From Methanobacteriota archaeon (lineage in GTDB: Archaea; Thermoplasmatota; E2; DHVEG-1), in contig CAIRCU010000023.1 in NCBI GenBank assembly GCA_903877165.1, forward strand, positions 1 to 49,194: 49,194 nucleotides of DNA, in the 5' to 3' direction. A model generated the notes under the pieces. The model was not told the DNA's origin and made no database searches. It was given only the letters and a program-made list of their open reading frames with translations. The number at the start of each line of letters is the position of its first letter. Position 1 is the stretch's first letter. Of the stretch, positions 26,388 through 34,700 are shown in pieces. A program made the position numbers and the translations under genes.

Positions 26388-27100
26388 TTCGACCTCCGGA
26401 TGATCTTACCGCTGACGATTTTACCGTCTCTCATACCGATGAGACGTGTGCCGTACTTCACGAGATTTGCATCGTGGGTGACAAGGAGGATTGTTTTGCC
26501 TTCATTGCAGATTTTCTTAAGCAGCTGCATGACTTGGGTGCCGATGGCGCTGTCGAGGTTACCGGTCGGCTCGTCTGCGATGATGACTGCCGGGTCGTTC
26601 GCCAGCGCACGTGCGATGGCGACTCGCTGTTGTTCGCCACCGGAGAGCTGCGAAGGTCGTTTCTGTGCCCATTGTTCGATACCCATTTTTTGCAGCATTT
26701 CCCGTGCCTTTGCGTCACGGGTGGTTCTGGCGACGCCTTTGAACATAAGGGGGAGTGCGATGTTCCGAATCGCTGAGAAATGGGGGATGAGATTGAAGGA
26801 TTGGAAGATGAAGCCGTTCTTTTCTCCACGGATTTCTGCGAGTTGGCTGTCGGTCAGTCCGGTGATGCTTTGGCCGTCGATGTAGAGTTCCCCAGAAGTC
26901 GGTCGGTCGAGGCAGCCGATGATGTTCATCAGAGTGCTTTTTCCGGATCCGGAGGGGCCCATGATGATGATGAATTCGCCGCGGTAGATCGTGAAGCTGA
27001 CGTTGTCGAGGGCTTTGAATTCCTTGCCCCCGCTGGGATAGACCTTGGTGAGTCCTCTCGCTTCAATAACTACCTCTTTGGTCACTTCACACAACCTCAT
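26384..27100 (-). CDS. ABC transporter ATPase, MacB/LolD type (second copy)
   Basis: The 238-residue ATPase has Walker A GPSGSGKST, signature LSGGEQQRVAIARAL and Walker B IIADEPTGNLD. It pairs with the overlapping permease gene. A TATA box on the minus strand, centred 25 bases before ATG 27100, predicts a leaderless mRNA. An internal GTG eight residues in, behind GAGG, is an alternative start. Function is as for the transporter at 18797; no partner outside the pair is visible. Confidence 0.94.
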   Translation of the reverse strand: MRLCEVTKEVVIEARGLTKVYPSGGKEFKALDNVSFTIYRGEFIIIMGPSGSGKSTLMNIIGCLDRPTSGELYIDGQSITGLTDSQLAEIRGEKNGFIFQSFNLIPHFSAIRNIALPLMFKGVARTTRDAKAREMLQKMGIEQWAQKRPSQLSGGEQQRVAIARALANDPAVIIADEPTGNLDSAIGTQVMQLLKKICNEGKTILLVTHDANLVKYGTRLIGMRDGKIVSGKIIRRSK

Positions 27101-27118
27101 CTCTTACGTGGTCGTTTC

Positions 27119-27128
27119 GTATATAAAT
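27119..27128 (-). promoter_or_regulatory. TATA box of the second MacB-type pair
   Basis: On the minus strand ATATTTATATA is centred near 27124. It predicts a transcript beginning at the ATG at 27100, one of several leaderless arrangements in the window. Confidence 0.55.
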
Positions 27129-27249
27129 ATTGTATTGGACAACTCTTGCTTTTTTCTGCGTGTCTGATTCCTGTTCACCCTAAAAGGGAAGCGAGGAATT
27201 CCTTCTGTTGTTCTCCTGGATGAAAACAGAGTATTTTAAGTTTGTCAGA

Positions 27250-27282
27250 TTTATATTTATAAGAAGACCTCGCTGAGGCGAG
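27250..27282 (+). other. TATA-like element and small hairpin downstream of tfb
   Basis: TTTATATTTATAA (27250-27262) points right, toward the 3' end of tfb on the opposite strand. It predicts a start near 27282. Just there, CTCGC-TGAG-GCGAG (27269-27282) forms a 5-base stem. This could drive an antisense or small RNA, or the hairpin may simply lie in the tfb 3' region. No ORF starts here. Confidence 0.3.
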
Positions 27283-27331
27283 CAAGAAAGGGCGTTCTAT
27301 AGCGTAAAAGGATCGGCAGCGCGGGGTTTTC

Positions 27332-28276
27332 TTAGGTGTTTTTCACGTCGATGGCGATGCCGAGTCTGTCTGCCAGCTCCTTGTACCTGTTGCGGATAGT
27401 GACTTCTGTGATGCCGAGTGTATCCGCGATTTTCTTCTGTGTCGTCCGTTTATTGCAGAGGATTGAAGCGATGTAGATAGCGGCGGCGGCAAGCCCTGTC
27501 GGCCCCCGGCCGTTCGTGGTGTTTTTGCGATCGGCTTCGTCAAGGATCTCTTTGGCTTGTGCTAAGACGTCGGTGCTGAGTTGCAGGTGGTTGCCGAAGC
27601 GGGGGAGGTAGTCCTGTGGGGCCGTGGGGAGAAGTTTGAGCTGGAGTTCCTTGGCGAGGTGTCGGTATCCGCGGCCGATTTCGGTTCGTGTTGCAGAGCT
27701 GGCGTTGACGATTTCGTCAAGGGTGCGGGGCAGGTTGCATTGTCGGCAGGCTGCGTAGAGGGCGGCGGCTGCCATGCCTTCGGTGCGGCGTCCTCTGAGG
27801 AGGTCGTTGATGGTGGCTTTGCGGTAGATGAAGGCCGCGTTTTCCCGGATGGACCGGGGGAGTCCGAGTTGGGATGAGCTTCGGGTGATTGCGGTGATGG
27901 CTTGGATGGTGTTGCGTTGGATGGCGTTGCTGACGCGGGTGCGGCGGTTCCATCGTCGGAGTCGATAGAGCTGGGCGCGGTTGCGATGGGGGATGGAGGC
28001 GCCGCGGTAGTCGACGTTTTTCCAGCCGATGTCGGTGCTGAGTCCTTTGTCGCGCAGGAGCGGGTTCATGGGGGCGCCGGTGTGGGCGCGTTTGGTGAAC
28101 TGTTCGTGGTCGAAGGCCCGCCATTCCGGGCCGTAATCGATGAGGTCCGAGTCGAGGACGTAGCCGCAGCGGTTGCAGACGATCTCGGCGTGGACTGTGT
28201 CCTGGTTTAAGGCATTGGAATGGCATTCTGGGCATTGGATGTTTTCTTCTAAATGGTGGATGGTTTTCATAGTCAT
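27332..28276 (-). CDS. tfb: Transcription initiation factor B (TFB)
   Basis: TFB bridges the TATA-binding protein and RNA polymerase at archaeal promoters. The N-terminal zinc ribbon has Cys15, Cys18, Cys34 and Cys37 (CPEC, CNRC). The B-reader/linker follows (YGPEWRAFDHEQFTKRAHTG, with STDIGWKN). Two cyclin folds complete it, the second ending in the helix-turn-helix TTQKKIADTLGITEVTIRNR that reads the BRE. The 314-residue length is typical. I start at ATG 28276; ATG 28270 is also possible, both behind GAGGGGG. A TATA box at 28333-28340 and an AATATATT element near 28310 precede it. The gene is monocistronic. Confidence 0.96.
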   Translation of the reverse strand: MTMKTIHHLEENIQCPECHSNALNQDTVHAEIVCNRCGYVLDSDLIDYGPEWRAFDHEQFTKRAHTGAPMNPLLRDKGLSTDIGWKNVDYRGASIPHRNRAQLYRLRRWNRRTRVSNAIQRNTIQAITAITRSSSQLGLPRSIRENAAFIYRKATINDLLRGRRTEGMAAAALYAACRQCNLPRTLDEIVNASSATRTEIGRGYRHLAKELQLKLLPTAPQDYLPRFGNHLQLSTDVLAQAKEILDEADRKNTTNGRGPTGLAAAAIYIASILCNKRTTQKKIADTLGITEVTIRNRYKELADRLGIAIDVKNT

Positions 28277-28332
28277 ATTCCCCCTCACACGGTTTATTCG
28301 CTTCCCGTACAATATATTGTGTAGCTGCACCT

Positions 28333-28340
28333 TTATATAA
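28333..28340 (-). promoter_or_regulatory. TATA box of tfb
   Basis: TTATATAA on the minus strand predicts transcription from near 28311, a leader of about 35 bases ending in GAGGGGG before the start codon. Confidence 0.45.
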
Positions 28341-28433
28341 TTTTGTATTAAACGTTAAACGATAAATTATTGCCGGAGGTATGGATCCTGTGTCGGCAGT
28401 GATATAAAAAGATATATATCTATAAATCTAACG

Positions 28434-28690
28434 CTTTCCGTTGAATAGACGACGGAAAGACCTATGACGTGCGACCCTGTCGGCCGGATCCCGCGCACGG
28501 GAACTTCGATCACCACCAAGCTCCACCAAGGAAAACGTACGCGATTAGACCGCCTTCACGACCGAATCATCACTCGGCATCGACCTAAGTCTGAACGCCA
28601 TCCCTGGGCTCTATTTCTCACCTCGAATCATGAACGATTTTTCTCGACTTACTCAAGATTTTACGAGTCATAGGGAAACTCATTTTTTTT
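28434..28690 (+). other. Possible small transcription unit with 5' hairpin and T8 terminator
   Basis: A run of TATA-like sequence (28401-28428) precedes CTTTCCGT (28434-28441), a 10-base loop and ACGGAAAG (28452-28459), a perfect 8-base stem. The hairpin ends 4 bases before ATG 28464, so it would hide or position that start. A run of eight T (28683-28690) follows the ORF stop, as at archaeal terminators. The unit may be a structured RNA, an mRNA for a small basic protein, or both. Confidence 0.4.
28464..28673 (+). CDS. Hypothetical small basic protein, 69 residues
   Basis: ATG at 28464 opens a 69-codon frame rich in Arg, His and Thr (for example KLHQGKRTRLDRLHDRIITR). It has no membrane segment, Cys pair or family I recognise. 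Codon endings resemble the GC-rich genes nearby. It lies between a hairpin and a T-run that look like the ends of one transcript. It could be a real small nucleic-acid-binding protein, or a chance frame in a structured RNA. The start would be partly masked by the hairpin. Confidence 0.35.
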   Translation: MTCDPVGRIPRTGTSITTKLHQGKRTRLDRLHDRIITRHRPKSERHPWALFLTSNHERFFSTYSRFYES

Positions 28691-28762
28691 CACCGCACGT
28701 TCCAGACACTATCGGCCTTCCACATCGACCAGTATTTAAATAGGGCTTATAAGACGGACAGC

Positions 28763-28800
28763 GGTTCCTTAAAACGTCGCGACCCCCGGGATGGGGAACC
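28763..28800 (+). other. Hairpin-forming sequence upstream of the surface protein cluster
   Basis: GGTTCC (28763-28768) can pair with GGAACC (28795-28800), and between them CCCC and GGGG (28783-28796) offer an alternative inner stem. A TATA-like TATTTAAATAG at about 28732 would place this RNA at the start of a long leader. The main TATA box at 28861 lies downstream of it. So this may be part of a leader from a distal promoter, or a separate short RNA. Tentative. Confidence 0.3.
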
Positions 28801-28860
28801 TCAAATGTAATTGTTTGTCGGTTAAAAGAGGACCTTTTTATTAACATTCATTTTTATCGT

Positions 28861-28868
28861 TATATAAA
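28861..28868 (+). promoter_or_regulatory. TATA box of the first surface-protein gene
   Basis: TATATAAA predicts transcription from near 28890, a leader of about 37 bases. The leader contains CGGGGGA, 6 bases before ATG 28927. Confidence 0.5.
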
Positions 28869-28926
28869 AAGTTATTTAAACAAAGAGCAATTCATTACTT
28901 TGCAAGATTCTTTCGGGGGAACGTTC

Positions 28927-31686
28927 ATGGAAAGTAATGCTCTTCGCCAATTCGTAGTCGTCAGTATTATCGTCATCATGACAGGAGCCGGGATCGCCTC
29001 TGGGCTGAACAGCAGCACCGTTCATCTCAACGCGCGAGGTACCACCACCCAGAACAAAACGACCACACTACCACTCTCCTTCGCCAAAAGCGCGTCAGGA
29101 GCCGTGTTTTATGCCCAGCCCCTCTCCATCACCTGGGACGTCACCGTCAACATACATGAACCCGGCAGCGCCAGCGACACCTTCGCCTTCGGAGAGGCGC
29201 CAGACGCCAACGACGGCCCACCCGCAGACGCCTACGACGTCAGCAAACCCCCCAATCCACCCTATCCCCCCTACCTTCGCATCTGGTCAAACGACAGTCT
29301 TGCAGCACCCTACAACATGCTCTGGATGGACTACAGACACTACCCGGGCGTCAGCAAAACCTGGAATGTCTTCGTCCAATGGTTCCCTTCAGACTACTCC
29401 TCACCAACGACAGTGACGCTCAACTGGTCTTCAAACAAAATCAACACCACCGAGTACATCTCCGTCTTACTCTGCAACGGCACCGGAGCAACCCTTCGAA
29501 ACATGCTCACGCACAACTCCTATACCTTCACCTGCCCCGCCCTCGTCCCCCAGCTGTTCAAAATCATCTGCCAGGCGAACCTACCACCAAACCTTCCTAG
29601 CGCCCCCTCCCCCGTCAACGGCACCACCAACGTCTCCATAACTACGGGCCTGAGCTGGAGCGGTGGCGACCCCAACCCTGGAGACACCGTGACCTACGAC
29701 GTCTACTTCGGCACCTCCTCCACACCACCAAAGGTCAGCAGCAACCAATCCAGCCTGACCTACAATCCCGGAACCCTATTATACAGCACGACGTACCATT
29801 GGAAGATCATCGCTTGGGACAACCACGGAGCTAAAACGACAGGGCCACTCTGGTGGTTCAAGACGACGGCGCCACCGAACCAGCCGCCATACGTCCCCAG
29901 CAGCCCGAGTCCCTCGAATGGTGCGATCAACATTCCCGTCACAGCGGATCTGAGCTGGACGGGTGGTGACCCGGACACCGGCGACACTGTGACCTACGAT
30001 GTGTTCTTTGGGACTTCAACGACTCCTCCGAAGGTGTTGAGTAACACCTCTGCGACCACGTACGACCCCGGCACACTCCTGTACAGCACGATATATCATT
30101 GGAAGATCGTCGCCTGGGACAACCACGGCGCCTCGACCCAAGGGCCTGCATGGTCCTTCACGACCCATGTGAACCAGCCTCCCAACACCCCCAGCAACCC
30201 CAGTCCCATCAATGGCGCTTCAAATGTCAGCATCACCACTGACCTCAGCTGGACGGGTGGTGACCCCGATAGTGGGGACACGGTCACCTATGATGTGTAC
30301 TTTGGGACTGCGGCCACTCCACCGAAGGTGCTGAGCAACACCTCTGCGACCACGTACGACCCTGGCACTCTCTTGTACAGCACAACGTACCATTGGAAGA
30401 TCGTGGCGTGGGATAACCATGGCTACTCGACTCAAGGACCGTCATGGTCCTTTACAACACATGTAGAACAGCCGCCGTACACACCCGGTAACCCCAGCCC
30501 CGCGAACGGTGCGACTAACGTTTCGATTAATACAGATCTCAGCTGGACGGGTGGTGACCCCGATAGTGGGGACACGGTCACCTATGATGTGTACTTCGGG
30601 ACTGCGGCCACTCCACCGAAGGTTCTTGGTAACACTTCAGCAACCATCTACGATCCTGGTACCCTCTTATACAGCACAACGTACCATTGGAGGATCGTAG
30701 CATGGGATAACCATGGCGCCTCAACCCAGGGGCCTGCATGGTCCTTCACGACCCATATCGAACAGCCTCCCAACACCCCCAGCAACCCCAATCCTGCCAA
30801 TGGCGCCACCAATATCACTATTACCACTGACCTCAGCTGGACCGGTGGCGATCCGGACAGCGGCGACACAGTGACCTACGATGTGTACTTCGGGACAGCA
30901 GCTAATCCACCGAAGGTCCTCGATAATACCTCCGCCACCACGTACGACCCCGGCACACTCCTGTACGGCACGATATATCATTGGAAGATCGTCGCCTGGG
31001 ACAACCATGGCTACTCGACCCCCGGCCCGACCTGGTCGTTTACAACCATAGTAAAACCCAATAATCCCCCAAATAAGCCCTCTAATCCCATCCCGGCAAA
31101 TGCCAGCCACAACGTATCCACGTCTATCGTCCTCCATTGGACAGGAGGCGACCCCGACAGCGGGGACACGGTCACTTATGACGTTTTCTTCGGCACAACT
31201 CAACCGCTCTCCAAACTCTCCGCGAACCAAACCGCCACTTCCTACACACCTCAAGGATTGCAGTATAACAAGAAATACTATTGGAGAATTATCGCTTGGG
31301 ATAATCATCATGCCTCCAATCCAAGTCCGCAATGGGAATTCAGCACTACGACGGATACTATCGCCCCAGGAGTACGGATCACCGCACCAGAGAGCGGCTA
31401 CCTGTATCTCAACATAGATGACATCCTTCACACTAAAATTCGTTTCTTTACCACCTTCGTCATCGGTAAGATGCCTTGCACCGCTTGGGCTGCCGATAAC
31501 ATATCCGGGGTGAAGAGCGTCGCGTTCTACCTCGATGACGTACTCAAAGAAAATGATACGTCGTCACCGTATGAATGGAACTGGAATACTCGAGGGTTCT
31601 TCTTCCAATACACCCTCAAGGTCATCGCGTACGATAACGCAGGGAATACGAAGTCTGACGAATTGAAAGCATGGAAATTATTCTAA
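28927..31686 (+). CDS. Secreted multidomain protein with FGE-type domain and six FN3-like repeats
   Basis: The 919-residue product has a signal peptide (LRQFVVVSIIVIMTGAGIAS). Residues ~75-218 are a domain also found in the next three genes, with FGEAPDANDGPPADAYDV and TWNVFVQWFP. Residues ~219-812 are six FN3-like repeats of 99 residues, each with TDLSWTGGDPDSGDTVTYDV and YHWKIVAWDNHG. The last ~105 residues are an Ig-like domain (SGVKSVAFYLDDVLKENDT). No membrane anchor is seen, so it is secreted or held at the surface by other contacts. I chose ATG 28927 because of the Shine-Dalgarno GGGGGA; an upstream TTG at 28900 lacks one. Binding partner unknown; adhesion or S-layer association is likely. 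Confidence 0.85.
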   Translation: MESNALRQFVVVSIIVIMTGAGIASGLNSSTVHLNARGTTTQNKTTTLPLSFAKSASGAVFYAQPLSITWDVTVNIHEPGSASDTFAFGEAPDANDGPPADAYDVSKPPNPPYPPYLRIWSNDSLAAPYNMLWMDYRHYPGVSKTWNVFVQWFPSDYSSPTTVTLNWSSNKINTTEYISVLLCNGTGATLRNMLTHNSYTFTCPALVPQLFKIICQANLPPNLPSAPSPVNGTTNVSITTGLSWSGGDPNPGDTVTYDVYFGTSSTPPKVSSNQSSLTYNPGTLLYSTTYHWKIIAWDNHGAKTTGPLWWFKTTAPPNQPPYVPSSPSPSNGAINIPVTADLSWTGGDPDTGDTVTYDVFFGTSTTPPKVLSNTSATTYDPGTLLYSTIYHWKIVAWDNHGASTQGPAWSFTTHVNQPPNTPSNPSPINGASNVSITTDLSWTGGDPDSGDTVTYDVYFGTAATPPKVLSNTSATTYDPGTLLYSTTYHWKIVAWDNHGYSTQGPSWSFTTHVEQPPYTPGNPSPANGATNVSINTDLSWTGGDPDSGDTVTYDVYFGTAATPPKVLGNTSATIYDPGTLLYSTTYHWRIVAWDNHGASTQGPAWSFTTHIEQPPNTPSNPNPANGATNITITTDLSWTGGDPDSGDTVTYDVYFGTAANPPKVLDNTSATTYDPGTLLYGTIYHWKIVAWDNHGYSTPGPTWSFTTIVKPNNPPNKPSNPIPANASHNVSTSIVLHWTGGDPDSGDTVTYDVFFGTTQPLSKLSANQTATSYTPQGLQYNKKYYWRIIAWDNHHASNPSPQWEFSTTTDTIAPGVRITAPESGYLYLNIDDILHTKIRFFTTFVIGKMPCTAWAADNISGVKSVAFYLDDVLKENDTSSPYEWNWNTRGFFFQYTLKVIAYDNAGNTKSDELKAWKLF
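29583..31360 (+). repeat. Six tandem ~297-base FN3-coding repeats
   Basis: Six in-frame units encode the FN3-like domains. Units 3 and 4 share a stretch of about 85 bases that is almost identical in DNA (from about 30244 and 30541), including synonymous sites. Units 2 and 5 also share long exact runs. The outer units (1 and 6) are more diverged. Confidence 0.85.
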
Positions 31687-31769
31687 ACATCGGAGATCCA
31701 CGAGGGAGACACAATGGAAGGCACACGGACACCTCGATTCTTGCGTATCAATGAACGGAGGAAAGGAAC

Positions 31770-34700
31770 ATGGTAAAAAACATGGTAACACCTGAGAGGA
31801 AGAGGAAGCTATATTCTGCGTTTCTCGCAGTAACGATGTGCGCCGCCGTCTTTGTACCGATGGCCGCTGCATCTTCAAGCAACACGCTAAGCACTCATCA
31901 AACATCAGACATCACTGCCCAGACGCAAGGCACGCATCAAACCAAGAATCCTAGTTGGCTTCAAACCCCGCTGACGCCATCGGAGCGAGGCGTGATTCCA
32001 TCGTCGAACCCGAGCTTCGATCCAAGCGACGCCCTTGCCGCGGGGGCGAACTACCTGAAGCATGCGCAGGCTGACGTCACCGAGGATAACGCCGGTAACG
32101 GCAATCCCGACGGCGACCCAAATGACGGCGGTTGGGACTGGGTCCTTACCCTCCCAGACGTCACCCATTCCTCGACGCCTAGCGAGATTAACCTCTACGG
32201 CGTGACCGCCCTGGGCTTGTATTACGCGTATCTCGCGACCAATGACGCCTCCTACCTGACGGCGATGACGGATGCTGCGAACGTCACGATCGCAAGCCCT
32301 GGGATACGCACCGCCTCCGACCTCATCTTCTTGATGCTCTACGACGGCCTCCCTGAGATCTCAGGGACGACGTATCAGGACGCCGCGAGAGCAAAATACG
32401 ACGACCGTATCGCCACATACGGCAGCGCGCAAGCCCTAGCGGAACATATCCGCGATCTCCGTGCGGTAGACCAAGGATACGAGAACGGGATCGTCGCCTG
32501 GGACATCGGAGCCTGGGCGCGGGTTGCCGCCATGCTTGATGCCCGTTACCCCGGGCATGGGTACGGTGCTGACGCCGGCGCCATCGCGGAAGTCATTTAT
32601 CAGGATTCATTCATGGATAACCCCGGGTATTTCGACATCATCGACGACCAAGGATGGGACCCCACCTACTCGAACGTAAACTACTGGTGGTACACCCTCG
32701 GCATCACCGGGCTGATCGACGCATTCACCTTTTCAGGGACCCACACCGCTGAACTACCGGGATTACTGACAATCCTTATGGCCTGCCAGTATGGCGGCGG
32801 TGGCGGGGGAGGCGCCTTCAGCTATTCGTACGGCGCGCACACCAACGACGAGGACTGGCAGTCGACCGCCTATGCGGTGATGTCGCTTGCTCATGATAAC
32901 CAAGCCCTGTATCAGCCCACCATCAACCAGGCGTTCACCTGGCTTGTGACTACTCAGGGCGCCTGTGGCGGCTGGGTGTACTCCGATGATTCTCATTATC
33001 TAGAAATCGGAGGGGAATGCACCAGCGCGCTATACTTTGCGAATGGACCGGTGAAGAACATCGACACCGGCAAGGTCTACAGCAGTATCCAAGCTGCTAT
33101 CGATGACGATGCGACGCTCGATGGACAGACCATCCAAGTCGCCCCCGGGATCTACTATGAGGACCAGGTCACCATCACCAAGGCGCTGACAATTCAAGGT
33201 GCGGGATGGGTAAGTACTATCATTGATGGAGGCGACGCAGCCCTTTCCAGCTGCGGGCTCGTCCGGATCATCGCCAGCGGTGACGTCACGTTCTCAGGGT
33301 TCACCGTGCAGCATGCGGGTGGGCCGGCGAACGGCGGCGACGGCGGCGACGGCCTCACCAATGTGGGAATCTATACGGAAACCTTCTCCCCTACAGCAAC
33401 GTACACGATTTCAGACAACAAGATTCTTGGGACTAACAACCCTGACGACTGGCAGGACTACGGTCTCTATGCCTATGGCGGTCTGGAGCATCTCCTCTTC
33501 CAGGATAATATCATCACCCAGGTTGCGAGCAACAGCATTCTCGTTGAGAAGAACCCTGGCTCCACTGACTTGAGCGGTAACACCCTGGATGCCGGCTGCT
33601 GGGGCATCGACCCGATCTACTACATGACGTACTCGGGCACTGATATCACATCCCTACAGAAGATTAGCGGGAACACAATAGACCTTAGCACCGGGACCAA
33701 TCCCCACGGGCTCGATGACAACGCGGTCACGGGAATCGGATTTTCCAGTGCCTACCTCGGGTGCACCGGGACGGACGACACGGGGAAATACACCAACATC
33801 GAGATCAGCTACAATATCATTACCAACCTGCGGCCTTATGTACGGGGGATCGCCCTGGATAACTTCGCTTGGGGCGATGGCCATGGCGGGGAGATCAGCA
33901 ACGCCGTCATCTGCAACAACATCATCACTGGAATCTCCACAGGTTCGCCAAGCTTCGGCATCCGGCTCTCCGGGTACGTGACGAACACGATGATTCGAGA
34001 GAACCAGATCACCGGCTGCGACATGTGCTTCTACGGAAAGACGGGATTCTACGGGAGCAGCACTGCGTTCCCCGAGGGTACCACGGTCTGCTACAATGTC
34101 TTCATGAACACCGGCGCAGGCTTCATCTGGGAAGGGCCAAGCCAGCTAGACGCCAAATACAACTACTGGGGCGACGCCGCGGGTCCGACACCGACGTTCG
34201 GCGGCGTACAGGTCAGTGGCAACGTCCTCTACACCCCGTTCATCCACACCAATCCTCCATGGGATACAACCCTCAGCTTCAGGAAACAAGGGACGGGATA
34301 CACCTGGGACACGGCTGTCTTCGGGGAGAAAACGAACGCCCGCGACGGCCAGGACGCCTTCGACGTCCCCAAACCCGGGATCCCACCATCGCCCTACATC
34401 TACGCGTTCTTCGACGCCGGGCTCACCGATCCCTACCAGCGACTCTGGAAAGACTATCGACAGTTCCTCCACGAGCAAGAGACCTGGGACCTGTATGTGC
34501 AGAGCAATACCAACACAGGCACCACGAACGTGGTGATGTCCTGGAACACCGCCAGCATCAACACCAGTGAATATGATTTCGTGAAACTCTGCGACGCGAA
34601 CGGAGTCCCTCTCGCGAACATGAGGTTGCAGAGCACCTACACCCTACTGGGCCTACCTGATGACGTCCCCCTGCATCTGACGATTGTCTGCGGGGTTAAC

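Noticed and set aside
27902-28210. 102-codon plus-strand frame opposite tfb
   Set aside because: It lies within the zinc-ribbon and linker of TFB on the other strand and is Val/Ala/Asp-rich as expected for an antisense reading.
29583-31360. CRISPR-like periodic repeats
   Set aside because: The period is about 297 bases, the repeats are in-frame coding FN3 domains, and there are no short identical repeats with unique spacers.
33869-34570. 233-codon plus-strand frame inside the toroid/beta-helix protein gene
   Set aside because: It is a shifted frame of a conserved domain; composition is Arg/His-rich as expected for an out-of-frame reading.
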